Origin: Clostridia bacterium
Lineage (GTDB): Bacteria > Bacillota > Clostridia > Oscillospirales > Acutalibacteraceae
DNA length: 64,000 nt
Direction: 5' to 3'
Assembly (NCBI GenBank): GCA_017560255.1
Contig: JAFYOI010000035.1
Location: 62,001 to 126,000, forward strand
A program made the position numbers and the translations under genes. Below are positions 28,058 through 36,988 of this stretch, one piece after another (the first letter of the stretch is position 1; every line of letters begins with the position of its first letter). The notes beneath the pieces are model-generated. The model was not told the DNA's origin. It saw nothing but the letters and a program-made list of their open reading frames with translations, and did no database searches.

Positions 28058-29672
28058 GAAGAAAAAGAAAACCGAAGTCCCTTCCGTTGAGCAGGTTTCA
28101 ATTCCATCGAACCGTGACGGGTACGGCGTTGTTGAGGTTGACCTTGATAAAGTCGGTGTCGAAGTGGATGACGGTTCTATCAGCGAATATGAAAAAACGA
28201 TAAGGGAAATTGAAAATTACAAAGAGCCGGGCAAATTCAAACGCTTTTTGAAAGGATTTTTGCCGTGGAAAGGTGATTCTTTCAAAGAGGTTTTGAGAAA
28301 GATTGTTTTTATCGTTGCTCTTGTAGTGTTCGTTTGCAGCGCGATATATATTGTCGATTATCAGATTGACAAGAAAAGAAACGAAAGTATGATGTCGGAG
28401 TTTGTCGACGGCGTAGGTCAGGTTGACAAGGATATCAACGATAAGATTAATTCAATTATCGATAAAGAACTTGAACAGAGAATTCAGGAGAAACTCAAAG
28501 AGATGATTGCGCAGGGCATGACGCCGACTGAGCAAGAGGTTGAGGATGCCGTGCGTGACGAAATACGTCAGGAAGTTGAGACTTTGACTCTTGAAGAAAT
28601 CAAGGCGAAATACCCGCACATTAAATTTCCCGAGGGAATAAGTGCAAGGTATGCCGAACTTTACGCGAAGAATCAGGAAATGGTCGGTTGGATTAAAATT
28701 AATAATACTGAGGTTGATTTCCCTGTTGTGCAGACAACTGACAATGACAAATACCTTGAATATAACTTCTATAAATACAAGTCCACTTACGGCTGCCCGT
28801 TTGTTGACTATCGAAATACAGTGAAGGACGGAATTGAGAATTTCTCAACTAATACAACGATTTACGGCCACCATATCCGCAACGGCGCAATGTTTGCAAA
28901 ACTTGACGTTTACAAGAAACTCAGCGGATACAAGGCGTCGCCCGTAATTGAGTTTGACACCCTGACGGGTAGTTACAAATGGAAGGTTGTTTCCGTGTTT
29001 ATCACAAACGTTTACTCGCGCGATGATAACGGATACATATTCAATTACACTTCAACTTTGAGCACACAGGCGGAGTATGACGACTTTATTTATCAGATAA
29101 AGGCGCGTTCAATGTATGAAATTGACGTTGATATTCAGCCGGGAGATAAATTCCTTACTCTTTCAACCTGTTCATACGACTTTGACGGTGCAAGACTTGT
29201 AATTGTCGGCAGATTACTTCGTGAGGGTGAGGATGCGAGTGTTGACGTTTCAAAGGCAACTGTAAATCAGGATGCAAGATATCCTCAATCCTGGTACGAT
29301 GCAAACGGACTTGAAAATCCGCACATTGGCGCAACAAGGCCGTCAACTACAAAGCCTACTACCACAAAGAAACCTACGACTACCACAACAACTCAATCAA
29401 CAACTCAGAATAATAACGATGAGGACGAGAGTACAACCACCACAACCACAAAGAAGACAACTTCTACAACAAAAAAGACAACAACCAAGAGTACAACTCA
29501 GTCCACAACACAAAGCACAACTCAGTCCACGACCGAGTCTACGACAGTGTCGACAACTGAGAGTACAACCTCCTCCACAACGGAGGAAACCACCACAACC
29601 ACTACCATAACTGCTCAGGAGCAAGAGTCTGCGCCCGATAATGAACAGTCGGGCGGAGAAAACCTTGAGTAA
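28050..29672 (+). CDS. Membrane sortase (class B-like) with coiled insertion and long Thr tail
   Basis: The 540-residue protein has an N-terminal cytoplasmic part of about 80 residues, one membrane segment (about 84-105), a helical stalk (110-200), and a sortase domain (200-390). The catalytic residues are visible: His274 in IYGHH, Cys374 in TLSTC and Arg382 in ARLVIVG. Sortases link proteins to cell wall or to each other by transpeptidation. The stalk and a C-terminal Thr/Ser/Pro tail of about 115 residues are not part of a standard sortase, which is about 220-280 residues. GGAGG precedes ATG 28050. No obvious sortase substrate is encoded nearby, so its target is unknown. Confidence 0.9.
   Translation: MSRKKKKTEVPSVEQVSIPSNRDGYGVVEVDLDKVGVEVDDGSISEYEKTIREIENYKEPGKFKRFLKGFLPWKGDSFKEVLRKIVFIVALVVFVCSAIYIVDYQIDKKRNESMMSEFVDGVGQVDKDINDKINSIIDKELEQRIQEKLKEMIAQGMTPTEQEVEDAVRDEIRQEVETLTLEEIKAKYPHIKFPEGISARYAELYAKNQEMVGWIKINNTEVDFPVVQTTDNDKYLEYNFYKYKSTYGCPFVDYRNTVKDGIENFSTNTTIYGHHIRNGAMFAKLDVYKKLSGYKASPVIEFDTLTGSYKWKVVSVFITNVYSRDDNGYIFNYTSTLSTQAEYDDFIYQIKARSMYEIDVDIQPGDKFLTLSTCSYDFDGARLVIVGRLLREGEDASVDVSKATVNQDARYPQSWYDANGLENPHIGATRPSTTKPTTTKKPTTTTTTQSTTQNNNDEDESTTTTTTKKTTSTTKKTTTKSTTQSTTQSTTQSTTESTTVSTTESTTSSTTEETTTTTTITAQEQESAPDNEQSGGENLE
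29338..29620 (+). repeat. Thr-rich coding repeat at the sortase C-terminus
   Basis: ACAACT/CCAACC-type units encode Thr clusters broken by Lys, Pro, Ser, Gln and Glu. The tract resembles those in the carboxypeptidase and lipoprotein genes of this window. Confidence 0.85.
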
Positions 29673-29701
29673 CGGTAGATTTGCGGATGGGGGGGATTTA
29701 A

Positions 29702-31273
29702 ATGAAAAACGAGATGATAACTTATCGCCCCGATGAAAGCGAGCAGATTCTGATTGATGCTTCTCAGAAAGCGCTTGAAGGGCTTGGCTTGTATGGCGGT
29801 AATTCTCAGGTTGATACTTCATACGAACTTCTGACAGCGTTGTCGGACGCGGTTAAAAGAAGCAACCTGATACTTGTGCTTGTTACAAAAAGTGAATACA
29901 TAAAGATTAAAAAGATTGTCAGCAAATCTTTGGGAATAGAACTTGTTAAAAACAATTCTGTTGCAAAGAAACTCGGCAGGCTGTCGGAAGATAAGGAGTT
30001 TCAACTTCACGATAATTTTCCGAAAGGCTCCGTTGTGCTTGATTCGAAAGATGCTCTTTACAGCGGATATTATTTAAAGAGTGGTGACCAGTGTATCGTT
30101 TTCAGCCCTCTTGACGCCGTAAGGACGGAGGGGATTCTTGAAAAGGCGGGAATAAAACTCAATATCGAGTGCATAGCAAGGAGAAAGGTTCGGTTTATCG
30201 GTATTCCGAAAGCGCTTGTCGAAAAATCCCTTAAAGAGATTGGCGGTGTGAAAACTTACTCTGTAACCGATTCCGTCGGTGAACTTGAACTTGATTTTGA
30301 AACCGTCGGCTCGACTTACGAACTTGCCGAACAGCAGAGCAATTTCATTGTCGGTGAACTCAGGAAGATTTACAGGTCAAAGTTGTACGGCGTTGATTGT
30401 GCGCTTTTGCCCTATCTTCTGATGAGCGAAATTGATGCGCAGGGTAAACAACTTGCAATTGCCGACACGGAAAATTCGTCTGGTATAGTCAGTTATCTTG
30501 CCACTGACAGACGTGCGGGAGAGACGTGTAAGAAAATCCGTGTATCGTCTGCACAATTGCAGGCGGTCAGTCAGGAAGAGGTTTCCGAACTTGCTAAGAA
30601 GGTTCGTAACAGGAGTGGCTTTGACCTTGCGGTTGCAATCGGTGACGAGAGTTATGATGAGGAAAAGAAACGCTCGTTTATTTATGCTTCACTTGCAAAT
30701 GAGCAGGGCGTGCTGACAAAGCGTTTCTGGCGACAGCCGGGTGAAGGTACGGTTGATTTCAGGACAAGGTGTGCCAAAGAACTAATGCTTTTGCTTTACA
30801 ATGACCGCACGGGTGATGAGTATTACAGTAGTATGAAGCAGAATGCAAAGCGGGAAAAGCCACCTAAACAGGAAAAAGCGGTTAAGAAGCCGTCAAAACC
30901 TGATGCGAAAGAACCTGTAAAACCTGCGCCTGCTGAAACACCTCCCGAAGTCCTTGTGCGTAGACAGAGGGTTGCGCCGAAAGAGGACAGGTCGGTTACC
31001 AGGACAAAGGTTATTATTATGCTCGTCCTTGCCATTGTTATTGTTGTTGTCGCAACTCTTATCAGCATAGCGCCTGATGATGTAGTTGCCAATGATACTG
31101 GCGGCAGTTCCTCCACTACAACCACAACCACCGCGCCTACAACTACAACTTTGCCGTCGTGCGATATGTGCGGCAAGGAAATCGAGGGCGAAGTGAACGT
31201 TTACGTTGATTCCGACGGTAATGAACAGCAACTGTGCAAGGAAGATTATGACTTTATAGTCAGTATCGAGTAG
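29702..31273 (+). CDS. Membrane-anchored, degenerate CinA-like protein
   Basis: The 523-residue protein has no single clear catalytic motif, but its order of segments follows full-length CinA. The N-terminal 150 residues resemble the MoCF-like domain, including GSVVLDSKDALYSGYYL and ending near the place of the CinA 'LPGPP' loop. A middle KH-like part follows. Residues about 220-370 match the CinA C-domain layout, with ADTENSSGIVSYL where active members have ESCTGG, and FDLAVAIGDESYDEE where they have the TGASGPGG loop. A membrane helix (about 437-457), a Thr linker and a small tail with CDMC follow. The active-site residues are lost, so a regulatory or structural role is more likely. The homology is my inference from pattern alignment by eye. 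Confidence 0.6.
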   Translation: MKNEMITYRPDESEQILIDASQKALEGLGLYGGNSQVDTSYELLTALSDAVKRSNLILVLVTKSEYIKIKKIVSKSLGIELVKNNSVAKKLGRLSEDKEFQLHDNFPKGSVVLDSKDALYSGYYLKSGDQCIVFSPLDAVRTEGILEKAGIKLNIECIARRKVRFIGIPKALVEKSLKEIGGVKTYSVTDSVGELELDFETVGSTYELAEQQSNFIVGELRKIYRSKLYGVDCALLPYLLMSEIDAQGKQLAIADTENSSGIVSYLATDRRAGETCKKIRVSSAQLQAVSQEEVSELAKKVRNRSGFDLAVAIGDESYDEEKKRSFIYASLANEQGVLTKRFWRQPGEGTVDFRTRCAKELMLLLYNDRTGDEYYSSMKQNAKREKPPKQEKAVKKPSKPDAKEPVKPAPAETPPEVLVRRQRVAPKEDRSVTRTKVIIMLVLAIVIVVVATLISIAPDDVVANDTGGSSSTTTTTTAPTTTTLPSCDMCGKEIEGEVNVYVDSDGNEQQLCKEDYDFIVSIE

Positions 31274-31342
31274 TGGCTTGGTATAAATATTACGTGCTTG
31301 TGCATGAATGTGTAAAATATGCAGAATTCATTAAAAAATATT

Positions 31343-31363
31343 CATAAATATCAAATATTTATG
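31343..31363 (+). promoter_or_regulatory. Putative ArgR operator upstream of argG
   Basis: A perfect 9-bp inverted repeat (CATAAATAT, 3-base gap, ATATTTATG) lies directly upstream of the -35 box. Size, A/T content and the TATTCAT/ATGCA edges resemble ARG boxes of Firmicutes, and the genes behind it are argGHF. Confidence 0.55.
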
Positions 31364-31374
31364 CAAAACGCCGC

Positions 31375-31402
31375 TTGAAATTCTGCATAATCAGTGTATA
31401 AT
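31375..31402 (+). promoter_or_regulatory. Sigma-A type promoter of the argGHF operon
   Basis: TTGAAA (31375-31380) and TATAAT (31397-31402) have a 16-base spacer. Transcription would start near 31409 and give a leader of about 130 bases. Confidence 0.8.
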
Positions 31403-31419
31403 ATTCTATATTGTGTCAA

Positions 31420-31540
31420 AATTAGCGCAACCGCTCGCTGAAAGCGGTAACTGCGCTCGGCAAATTACAAAGCCTCCACGTCGCAGGGGGAATTGAACCG
31501 TAAGGTAAACCGAGCGTATGGCGGCAGAAATGGAGATAAA
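31420..31540 (+). promoter_or_regulatory. Structured 5' leader of argG, unidentified
   Basis: The leader can form a hairpin ACCGCT/AGCGGT (31430-31435 with 31443-31448), extendable by GCGC/GCGC (31425-31428 with 31453-31456). A competing long-range helix, CGCTCGG (31454-31460) with CCGAGCG (31510-31516), uses the same bases and ends 14 bases before the GGAG of argG. Mutually exclusive helices near a ribosome site suggest regulation. I could not match it to a T-box or known riboswitch. Confidence 0.4.
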
Positions 31541-31541
31541 A

Positions 31542-32762
31542 ATGAAAGAGATTAAAAAAGTAGTATTGGCCTATTCCGGCGGACTTGATACGTCTATTAT
31601 CATTCCGTGGCTCAAGGAGAATTACAACAACTGTGAAGTTATTGCTGTTTCCGGTGACGTTGGACAGGGTACTGAACTTGACGGTCTTGAGGAAAAGGCA
31701 ATCAAAACAGGTGCTTCCAAACTTTACATTGAGGACCTCAACAAAGAGTTTATCGAGGACTATGTTTTCCCGACGATGAAGGCGGGCGCAATCTATGAGG
31801 GCGAGTATCTTCTCGGTACTTCTTTCGCAAGACCCGTAATTGCAAAGAGAATTGTTGAGATTGCAAAGAAAGAGGGCGCGGATGCAATCTGTCACGGTTG
31901 CACAGGTAAGGGTAATGACCAGGTTCGTTTTGAACTTGCAATCAAGGCTTTTGCACCCGAAATGGAGATTATCGCTCCGTGGCGTATCTGGGACATCAAG
32001 TCCAGAGATGAGGAAATTGATTACGCTGAGGCGCACAATATCCCGCTTAAAATAAACAGAGAAACAAACTATTCAAAGGATAAGAACCTCTGGCATCTTT
32101 CCCATGAAGGCCTTGACCTCGAGGATCCTGCAAACGAGCCGAAGTATGACGAAATTCTTGAAATGGGCGTATCTCCGGAGAAGGCTCCCGATAAGCCGAC
32201 CTATGTTACAATCAGTTTTGAAAAGGGTATCCCGACCGCTATTGACGGCAAGAAGATGGACGGTGTTGAGATTGTAAAAACACTCAACAAACTCGGTGGA
32301 GAGAATGGTATCGGTCTTGTTGACCTTGTAGAAAACCGTCTTGTAGGTATGAAGTCCAGAGGCGTTTACGAGACTCCCGGCGGAACAATTCTTTACAGAG
32401 CGCACGCCGTTCTTGAAACGCTCTGCCTTGACAGAGAAACAATGCACTTCAAGCAGATTGTTGCTAACCGTTTTGCTGAACTTGTTTACTATGGCCAGTG
32501 GTTTACACCTTTGCGTGAGGCTTTGAGCGCATTCGTTGACTCAACACAGGAAACTGTAACAGGTGATGTAAAACTCAAACTTTACAAAGGCAATATCATC
32601 AATGCGGGCACAACTTCACCCTACACCCTCTACGATGAGGAAGTAGCAACGTTCGACGCTGACGAAGTTTACAATCAGAATGACAGCGCAGGATTCATTA
32701 ACCTCTTCGGACTTCCGATCAAGGTTAAGGCTCAACTTGATGCAAAGAGAAGCAAGAAATAA
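31542..32762 (+). CDS. argG: Argininosuccinate synthase
   Basis: The 406-residue enzyme joins citrulline and aspartate with ATP to form argininosuccinate, the penultimate step of arginine synthesis. The N-terminal AYSGGLDTS (residues 10-18) is the PP-loop signature, and [15 protein letters not shown] is the second conserved motif. The ATG at 31542 is six bases after GGAG and gives [14 protein letters not shown], the expected start; an upstream in-frame ATG at 31518 lacks a site. It is the first gene of argG-argH-argF. Confidence 0.97.
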   Translation: MKEIKKVVLAYSGGLDTSIIIPWLKENYNNCEVIAVSGDVGQGTELDGLEEKAIKTGASKLYIEDLNKEFIEDYVFPTMKAGAIYEGEYLLGTSFARPVIAKRIVEIAKKEGADAICHGCTGKGNDQVRFELAIKAFAPEMEIIAPWRIWDIKSRDEEIDYAEAHNIPLKINRETNYSKDKNLWHLSHEGLDLEDPANEPKYDEILEMGVSPEKAPDKPTYVTISFEKGIPTAIDGKKMDGVEIVKTLNKLGGENGIGLVDLVENRLVGMKSRGVYETPGGTILYRAHAVLETLCLDRETMHFKQIVANRFAELVYYGQWFTPLREALSAFVDSTQETVTGDVKLKLYKGNIINAGTTSPYTLYDEEVATFDADEVYNQNDSAGFINLFGLPIKVKAQLDAKRSKK

Positions 32763-32780
32763 TTTCAAGGGGAATGACGT

Positions 32781-34157
32781 ATGAAACTTTGGACCGGGCG
32801 TTTCAGCAAGGAAATTGACAAAAGGACTAATGACTTTAACTCTTCAATATCTTTTGATAGCCGTATGTTCCGTGAGGATATTGATGGCAGTATTGCCCAC
32901 GCTACAATGCTTTCCGAGTGTGGAATTATTTCCGCGCAGGATCGTAAACAGATTGTTGCCGGACTCACCACGATAAAGGAAGAGATTATAAGCGGACAAC
33001 TCCCGATTGATATGGAGAGCGAGGATATTCATACTTTTATTGAGGGGGAACTCACGCGTCGTATCGGAGATGCGGGCAAGAGGTTACATACCGCGCGCAG
33101 CAGAAACGATCAGGTTGCGCTTGATATAAGGATGTATCTGAAAAAAGAGTGTGATGAGATCACCGCTCAACTTCGTGAACTTATCGGTGTTATTGCCAAT
33201 AAAGCGGAGATGTATAAGTCTGTTACAATGTGTGGATATACGCACTTGCAGAGAGCCCAACCCATCACTTTCGGTCATCACCTTATGGCATACGCGCAGA
33301 TGCTTATGCGCGATTTGGGCAGAATCGAGGATGCGAAGAAACGAATGGACGTTCTTCCCCTCGGCAGTTGTGCTCTTGCGGGCACAACTTATCCGCTTAA
33401 CCGTGAGAGAACAGCGGAACTTCTCGGCTTTGCCGACGTCTGTGACAATTCTCTTGACGGTGTATCGGACAGGGATTTTTGCCTTGAACTTGCAAGTGCG
33501 CTTTCAATCATTATGGTGCATCTCTCCCGATTCTCCGAGGAGATAATTCTTTGGTGTTCGTGGGAATTCAAGTTCATTGAACTTGACGATGCTTTCTCTA
33601 CGGGATCAAGCATTATGCCGCAGAAGAAAAATCCCGATATTGCGGAACTCGTAAGGGGCAAATCGGGCAGAGTTTTCGGCGACCTTATGGGGTTACTCAC
33701 AGCGATGAAGGGCATCGCACTTGCATATAACAAAGATATGCAAGAGGATAAAGAGGCAATATTTGATGCGGTTGATACTGTCAAAATGTGCCTTTATGCT
33801 TTTACTCCTATGCTTGATACAATGAAAATTCTCCCCCAAAATATGAGAAAAGCGGCAGCGGGCGGATTTATCAATGCAACCGACTGTGCTGATTATCTTG
33901 TCGGTAAAGGCTTGCCTTTCCGTGACGCTTACAAGGCAACGGGTGAACTTGTTGCAAAGTGCATTGAGAAAAATGAAACACTTGAAACTTTACCCATTGA
34001 GGAATATAAGGCGGTTTGCGACCTCTTTGATACCGACGTTTATACTGCAATTTCACTTGAAAAATGCGTTGGTGACCGTAAGGTAAGAGGCGGCCCCGCA
34101 CCCGAAAGTGTGCAGTATCAGGTCGACAAAGTACGAAAGATAATGGAGGATATGTAA
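32781..34157 (+). CDS. argH: Argininosuccinate lyase
   Basis: The 458-residue enzyme splits argininosuccinate into arginine and fumarate, the last step of the pathway. The start MKLWTGRFSKEID and the fumarase-superfamily signature GSSIMPQKKNPD (about residues 274-285) are diagnostic. It follows argG by 18 bases with AAGGGG as ribosome site, and ends one base before the argF start codon. The length is normal. Confidence 0.97.
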   Translation: MKLWTGRFSKEIDKRTNDFNSSISFDSRMFREDIDGSIAHATMLSECGIISAQDRKQIVAGLTTIKEEIISGQLPIDMESEDIHTFIEGELTRRIGDAGKRLHTARSRNDQVALDIRMYLKKECDEITAQLRELIGVIANKAEMYKSVTMCGYTHLQRAQPITFGHHLMAYAQMLMRDLGRIEDAKKRMDVLPLGSCALAGTTYPLNRERTAELLGFADVCDNSLDGVSDRDFCLELASALSIIMVHLSRFSEEIILWCSWEFKFIELDDAFSTGSSIMPQKKNPDIAELVRGKSGRVFGDLMGLLTAMKGIALAYNKDMQEDKEAIFDAVDTVKMCLYAFTPMLDTMKILPQNMRKAAAGGFINATDCADYLVGKGLPFRDAYKATGELVAKCIEKNETLETLPIEEYKAVCDLFDTDVYTAISLEKCVGDRKVRGGPAPESVQYQVDKVRKIMEDM

Positions 34158-34158
34158 T

Positions 34159-35070
34159 ATGAATAAGCATCTTCTTAAAATTCAGGATATGACAACTGAG
34201 GATATCATCGCAGTGCTTGACCTTGCGGATAAACTCAAATACGAAACAAAAAACGGAATTCAGCATCATCACCTTGCCGGTAAAACTCTTGGTATGATTT
34301 TCAGCAAGTCATCCACAAGGACAAGAGTTTCTTTTGAAACCGGTATGTATCAACTTGGAGGACAGGCTCTTTTCCTCAGTTCTAACGATTTGCAGATCGG
34401 CAGAGGTGAACCCGTGCAGGATACTGCAAGAGTTCTTTCAAGATACCTTGACGGTATTATGATCAGAACTTTCAAACAGCAGGATGTCGAGGACCTTGCA
34501 AAGTACGGTTCAATCCCGATTATCAACGGTCTTACCGATTACTGCCATCCGTGCCAGATTCTCGCTGACCTTATGACAATCAGAGAACATAAGGGTAGCC
34601 TTGAGGGACTCAAAGCCGCATTCATCGGTGATGGCAACAACGTGGCTGCTTCCTTGGTTGTAGGTTGTCTGAAAGTCGGTATGAGTATCAGCGTTGCTTG
34701 CCCCGAGGGTTATGAACTTGATGAAACAATCCTTGAGTTTGTAAAACCCTATGGCGATAAATTCTCCATGGTTCGTGACCCGAAAGAAGCGGCCGCAGGT
34801 GCTGACGTTGTTTATACTGACGTTTGGTCGTCAATGGGTCAGGAGGGCGAAGCACAGAAGCGCCGTGCCGCATTTGAGGGCATCTATCAGGTTAACTCTG
34901 ACCTTATGAGCGTTACAAACGATAAGTGTATGGTTCTCCACTGTTTGCCCGCTCATCGTGATGAAGAAATTACGGACGAGGTTCTCGAGGCACATGCTGA
35001 TGAAATTTTCGACGAAGCAGAAAACAGACTCCACGCTCAGAAAGCCGTTATGGTAATGCTTATGAAATAA
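34159..35070 (+). CDS. argF: Ornithine carbamoyltransferase
   Basis: The 303-residue enzyme makes citrulline from ornithine and carbamoyl phosphate. The carbamoyl-phosphate motif STRTR (52-56), the DYCHPCQILADL segment and the ornithine-binding HCLPAHRDEE motif are all present. With argG and argH it covers ornithine to arginine; genes for making ornithine are not in the window. An anabolic role fits better than the arginine deiminase pathway, since arcA and arcC are not nearby. Confidence 0.95.
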   Translation: MNKHLLKIQDMTTEDIIAVLDLADKLKYETKNGIQHHHLAGKTLGMIFSKSSTRTRVSFETGMYQLGGQALFLSSNDLQIGRGEPVQDTARVLSRYLDGIMIRTFKQQDVEDLAKYGSIPIINGLTDYCHPCQILADLMTIREHKGSLEGLKAAFIGDGNNVAASLVVGCLKVGMSISVACPEGYELDETILEFVKPYGDKFSMVRDPKEAAAGADVVYTDVWSSMGQEGEAQKRRAAFEGIYQVNSDLMSVTNDKCMVLHCLPAHRDEEITDEVLEAHADEIFDEAENRLHAQKAVMVMLMK

Positions 35071-35093
35071 GCGGTAAAAACTCCGCACAAGAT

Positions 35094-35126
35094 AAAAAGC
35101 ACCTTGTTTTTCAAGGTGCTTTTTGC
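35094..35126. terminator. Terminator after argGHF, also facing prmA
   Basis: A perfect 13-bp stem (AAAAAGCACCTTG, 35094-35106, with 35112-35124) and a 5-base loop, with A and T runs on the two sides, so it can work both ways. Confidence 0.93.
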
Positions 35127-35153
35127 TTGCATATTATATTAGGTATACAAAAA

Positions 35154-36077
35154 TTATTTGCAAAGCGCAAAACAGAGCCAGCCGTTTTCCTCTCTGCGTT
35201 CTTTGATTTTGAAACCGTTTTCATCGAACGCCTTTACTACGTCGGCTTCGCGCGTGTCAACAATTCCCGAAACGATGAACACCGCTCCGTCCTTCATAAA
35301 CTGACCCGCAACGGAGCAGAAGTAAATAATTACGTCTGCAATAATGTTTGCAACGATTACATCATACTTGTCGGTGATTTTATCCGTAAGGTCACCGTGA
35401 ATTATTTTGTATTGCGGCTCACGGAAGTTGTTTTCTTCACCATTTTCGATTGCGGTTTTTACCGCGATTGAGTCGATGTCAACGCCCGTTGCGTTCTTTG
35501 CACCCAAAAGTAAACCTGCAATTGAAAGTATACCGCTGCCGCAACCAAGATCGAGCAAGGTTGTGTCGGGATTGATGTAGTCTTCCATTGCTTCAAGGCA
35601 AAGGCGTGTCGTCGCGTGTGTGCCCGTACCGAATGCAAGTCCGGGTTCAATGCTCAATACCGCTCTGCCCTGTGCATCATAGTCGTCAATCCAACTCGGC
35701 CTGATGAGTAATTTTTTTCCGACGGGAATGGGCTTGAAGTATTGCTTCCAGTTGTTGATCCAGTCTTCCTCCGCACAGTTTTCAGTTTCAATTGAGTTTT
35801 CAATTCCTGCCGCATCAAGTCTTTCCTGAAGAAAAGAGATTGCTTCCATCGGGTTTTCGTCAGGCTTAATATAAATATGTATAATTGCAATATCTCTGTT
35901 TTTCTGTAAAAGTTCCTCGTCAATCAAATCGATATGGGCAACCTCGTATGCCTCTTGTTCAAGATTGGAGTAGTCCTCGATATAAATGCCGTAGGGTACG
36001 GTCATATGTGCTATGTCGGATGCAGTGCCGACGTTTTTTGCGTTTACGTTAACTTTGATTTCGGTCCAGTTGTTCAT
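35154..36077 (-). CDS. prmA: Ribosomal protein L11 methyltransferase
   Basis: The 307-residue enzyme methylates ribosomal protein L11 using S-adenosylmethionine. The SAM-binding LLDLGCGSGILSIAG motif and the following GVDID are clear, and the MxNWTEIKV start is typical of PrmA. The ATG at 36077 follows GGAGGAAGAAA; longer frames to 36137 lack a site. Its substrate gene, rplK, is 2 kb away. It lies just downstream of lexA on the same strand and may be cotranscribed with it. Confidence 0.93.
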   Translation of the reverse strand: MNNWTEIKVNVNAKNVGTASDIAHMTVPYGIYIEDYSNLEQEAYEVAHIDLIDEELLQKNRDIAIIHIYIKPDENPMEAISFLQERLDAAGIENSIETENCAEEDWINNWKQYFKPIPVGKKLLIRPSWIDDYDAQGRAVLSIEPGLAFGTGTHATTRLCLEAMEDYINPDTTLLDLGCGSGILSIAGLLLGAKNATGVDIDSIAVKTAIENGEENNFREPQYKIIHGDLTDKITDKYDVIVANIIADVIIYFCSVAGQFMKDGAVFIVSGIVDTREADVVKAFDENGFKIKERREENGWLCFALCK

Positions 36078-36091
36078 TTTCTTCCTCCGTG

Positions 36092-36691
36092 TTAATAGTA
36101 TCTTACAACGGCAACAACTTTGCCGAGGATTGCACAATCATCAACAATTATCGGTTCCATCATATCGTTTTCGGGCTGAAGTCGGATTCTGCCGTTTTCT
36201 TTATAAAAACGCTTCGTAGTTGCTTCATCCTCAATCATCGCCACTACGATTTCGCCGTTGCGTGCTGTGGACGCTTTTTCCACAACAACGATGTCGCCGT
36301 TCATTATGCCCGCATTAATCATACTTTCACCGCGGATGTTGAGTGCGAATAAGGGCTTGTCGCGTGAAACCCTGCCGCTGTAGGGGATATACCCTTCGAT
36401 GTTCTCGTTAGCGAGAATCGGTACACCTGCCGCAACGTCGCCCAGAATCGGAACGTGGTTGATGTTGTCGCACATTCCCTCAACCTTAATGGAACGCTTG
36501 ATGTTCTGCGCGCCTCTTGAAATGTAGCCCGCTTCTTCAAGTGCATCAAGGTGAGCCTGAACGGAAGCGGGGGACTTGAGTCCTACCGCAGCGCCGATTT
36601 CTCGTACTGACGGCGGGATGCCGCCCATCTGTGCCCTCTCTTTGAGAAATTCGTATATTTTCATTTGCATATCGGTAATCGGTTTCAACAT
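36092..36691 (-). CDS. lexA: LexA SOS repressor
   Basis: The 199-residue repressor has an N-terminal winged helix (ITDMQMKIYEFLKE start), the self-cleavage site Ala88-Gly89, and the Ser123/Lys160 dyad in GESM and TTKRF. RecA-stimulated cleavage at Ala-Gly releases SOS genes. The start follows AAGGAGG. An operator overlapping its own promoter shows autoregulation, as is usual for the family. All catalytic residues are intact. Confidence 0.97.
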   Translation of the reverse strand: MLKPITDMQMKIYEFLKERAQMGGIPPSVREIGAAVGLKSPASVQAHLDALEEAGYISRGAQNIKRSIKVEGMCDNINHVPILGDVAAGVPILANENIEGYIPYSGRVSRDKPLFALNIRGESMINAGIMNGDIVVVEKASTARNGEIVVAMIEDEATTKRFYKENGRIRLQPENDMMEPIIVDDCAILGKVVAVVRYY

Positions 36692-36718
36692 AAAAACCTC
36701 CTTTTTATCATTACAACT

Positions 36719-36758
36719 ATTCTAACACATAAAAACTAAAAAAGCAAACATTTGTTTG
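36719..36758 (-). promoter_or_regulatory. lexA promoter with overlapping SOS box
   Basis: On the minus strand TTGCTT (36742-36747) and TAGAAT (36719-36724) are 17 bases apart. A palindrome CAAACATTTGTTTG (36745-36758) overlaps the -35 box and fits the Gram-positive LexA site pattern CGAACNNNNGTTCG with two symmetric changes. Confidence 0.75.
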
Positions 36759-36814
36759 TTGTTTTTTAAAAAAAGAATATATGCTTAATATTGATGAGTC
36801 AAGGAAAAAAGGTG

Positions 36815-36843
36815 TTGACATTTGACAAATGATATGGTATACT
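36815..36843 (+). promoter_or_regulatory. Strong promoter for rpmG-secE-nusG
   Basis: TTGACA (36815-36820) and TATACT (36838-36843) have a 17-base spacer. The leader of about 140 bases contains a short AGGGC/GCCCT hairpin followed by T5 near 36859-36885, which could be a weak attenuator. No other gene lies in 36692-36988. Confidence 0.85.
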
Positions 36844-36988
36844 CATAACACCTCGTATTAGGGCTCTTTTTTTTGTGCCCTTTTTCAGAGGGAGGTCGAC
36901 GCCGATTTAAGTCAATTTTATATGATTTTTCGGCTAGATACGCCGGTTAGACCGGCACAATATTATCCGTAAAACGGGAGGTGCCGTA

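Noticed and set aside
31485..31510. T-loop-like GGTTCAATTCC on the minus strand, suggesting a tRNA
   Set aside because: No acceptor stem, D arm or anticodon arm can be folded around it; it lies in the argG leader.
31422..32036. 204-residue minus-strand frame over argG start
   Set aside because: Shadow of argG and of its promoter region.
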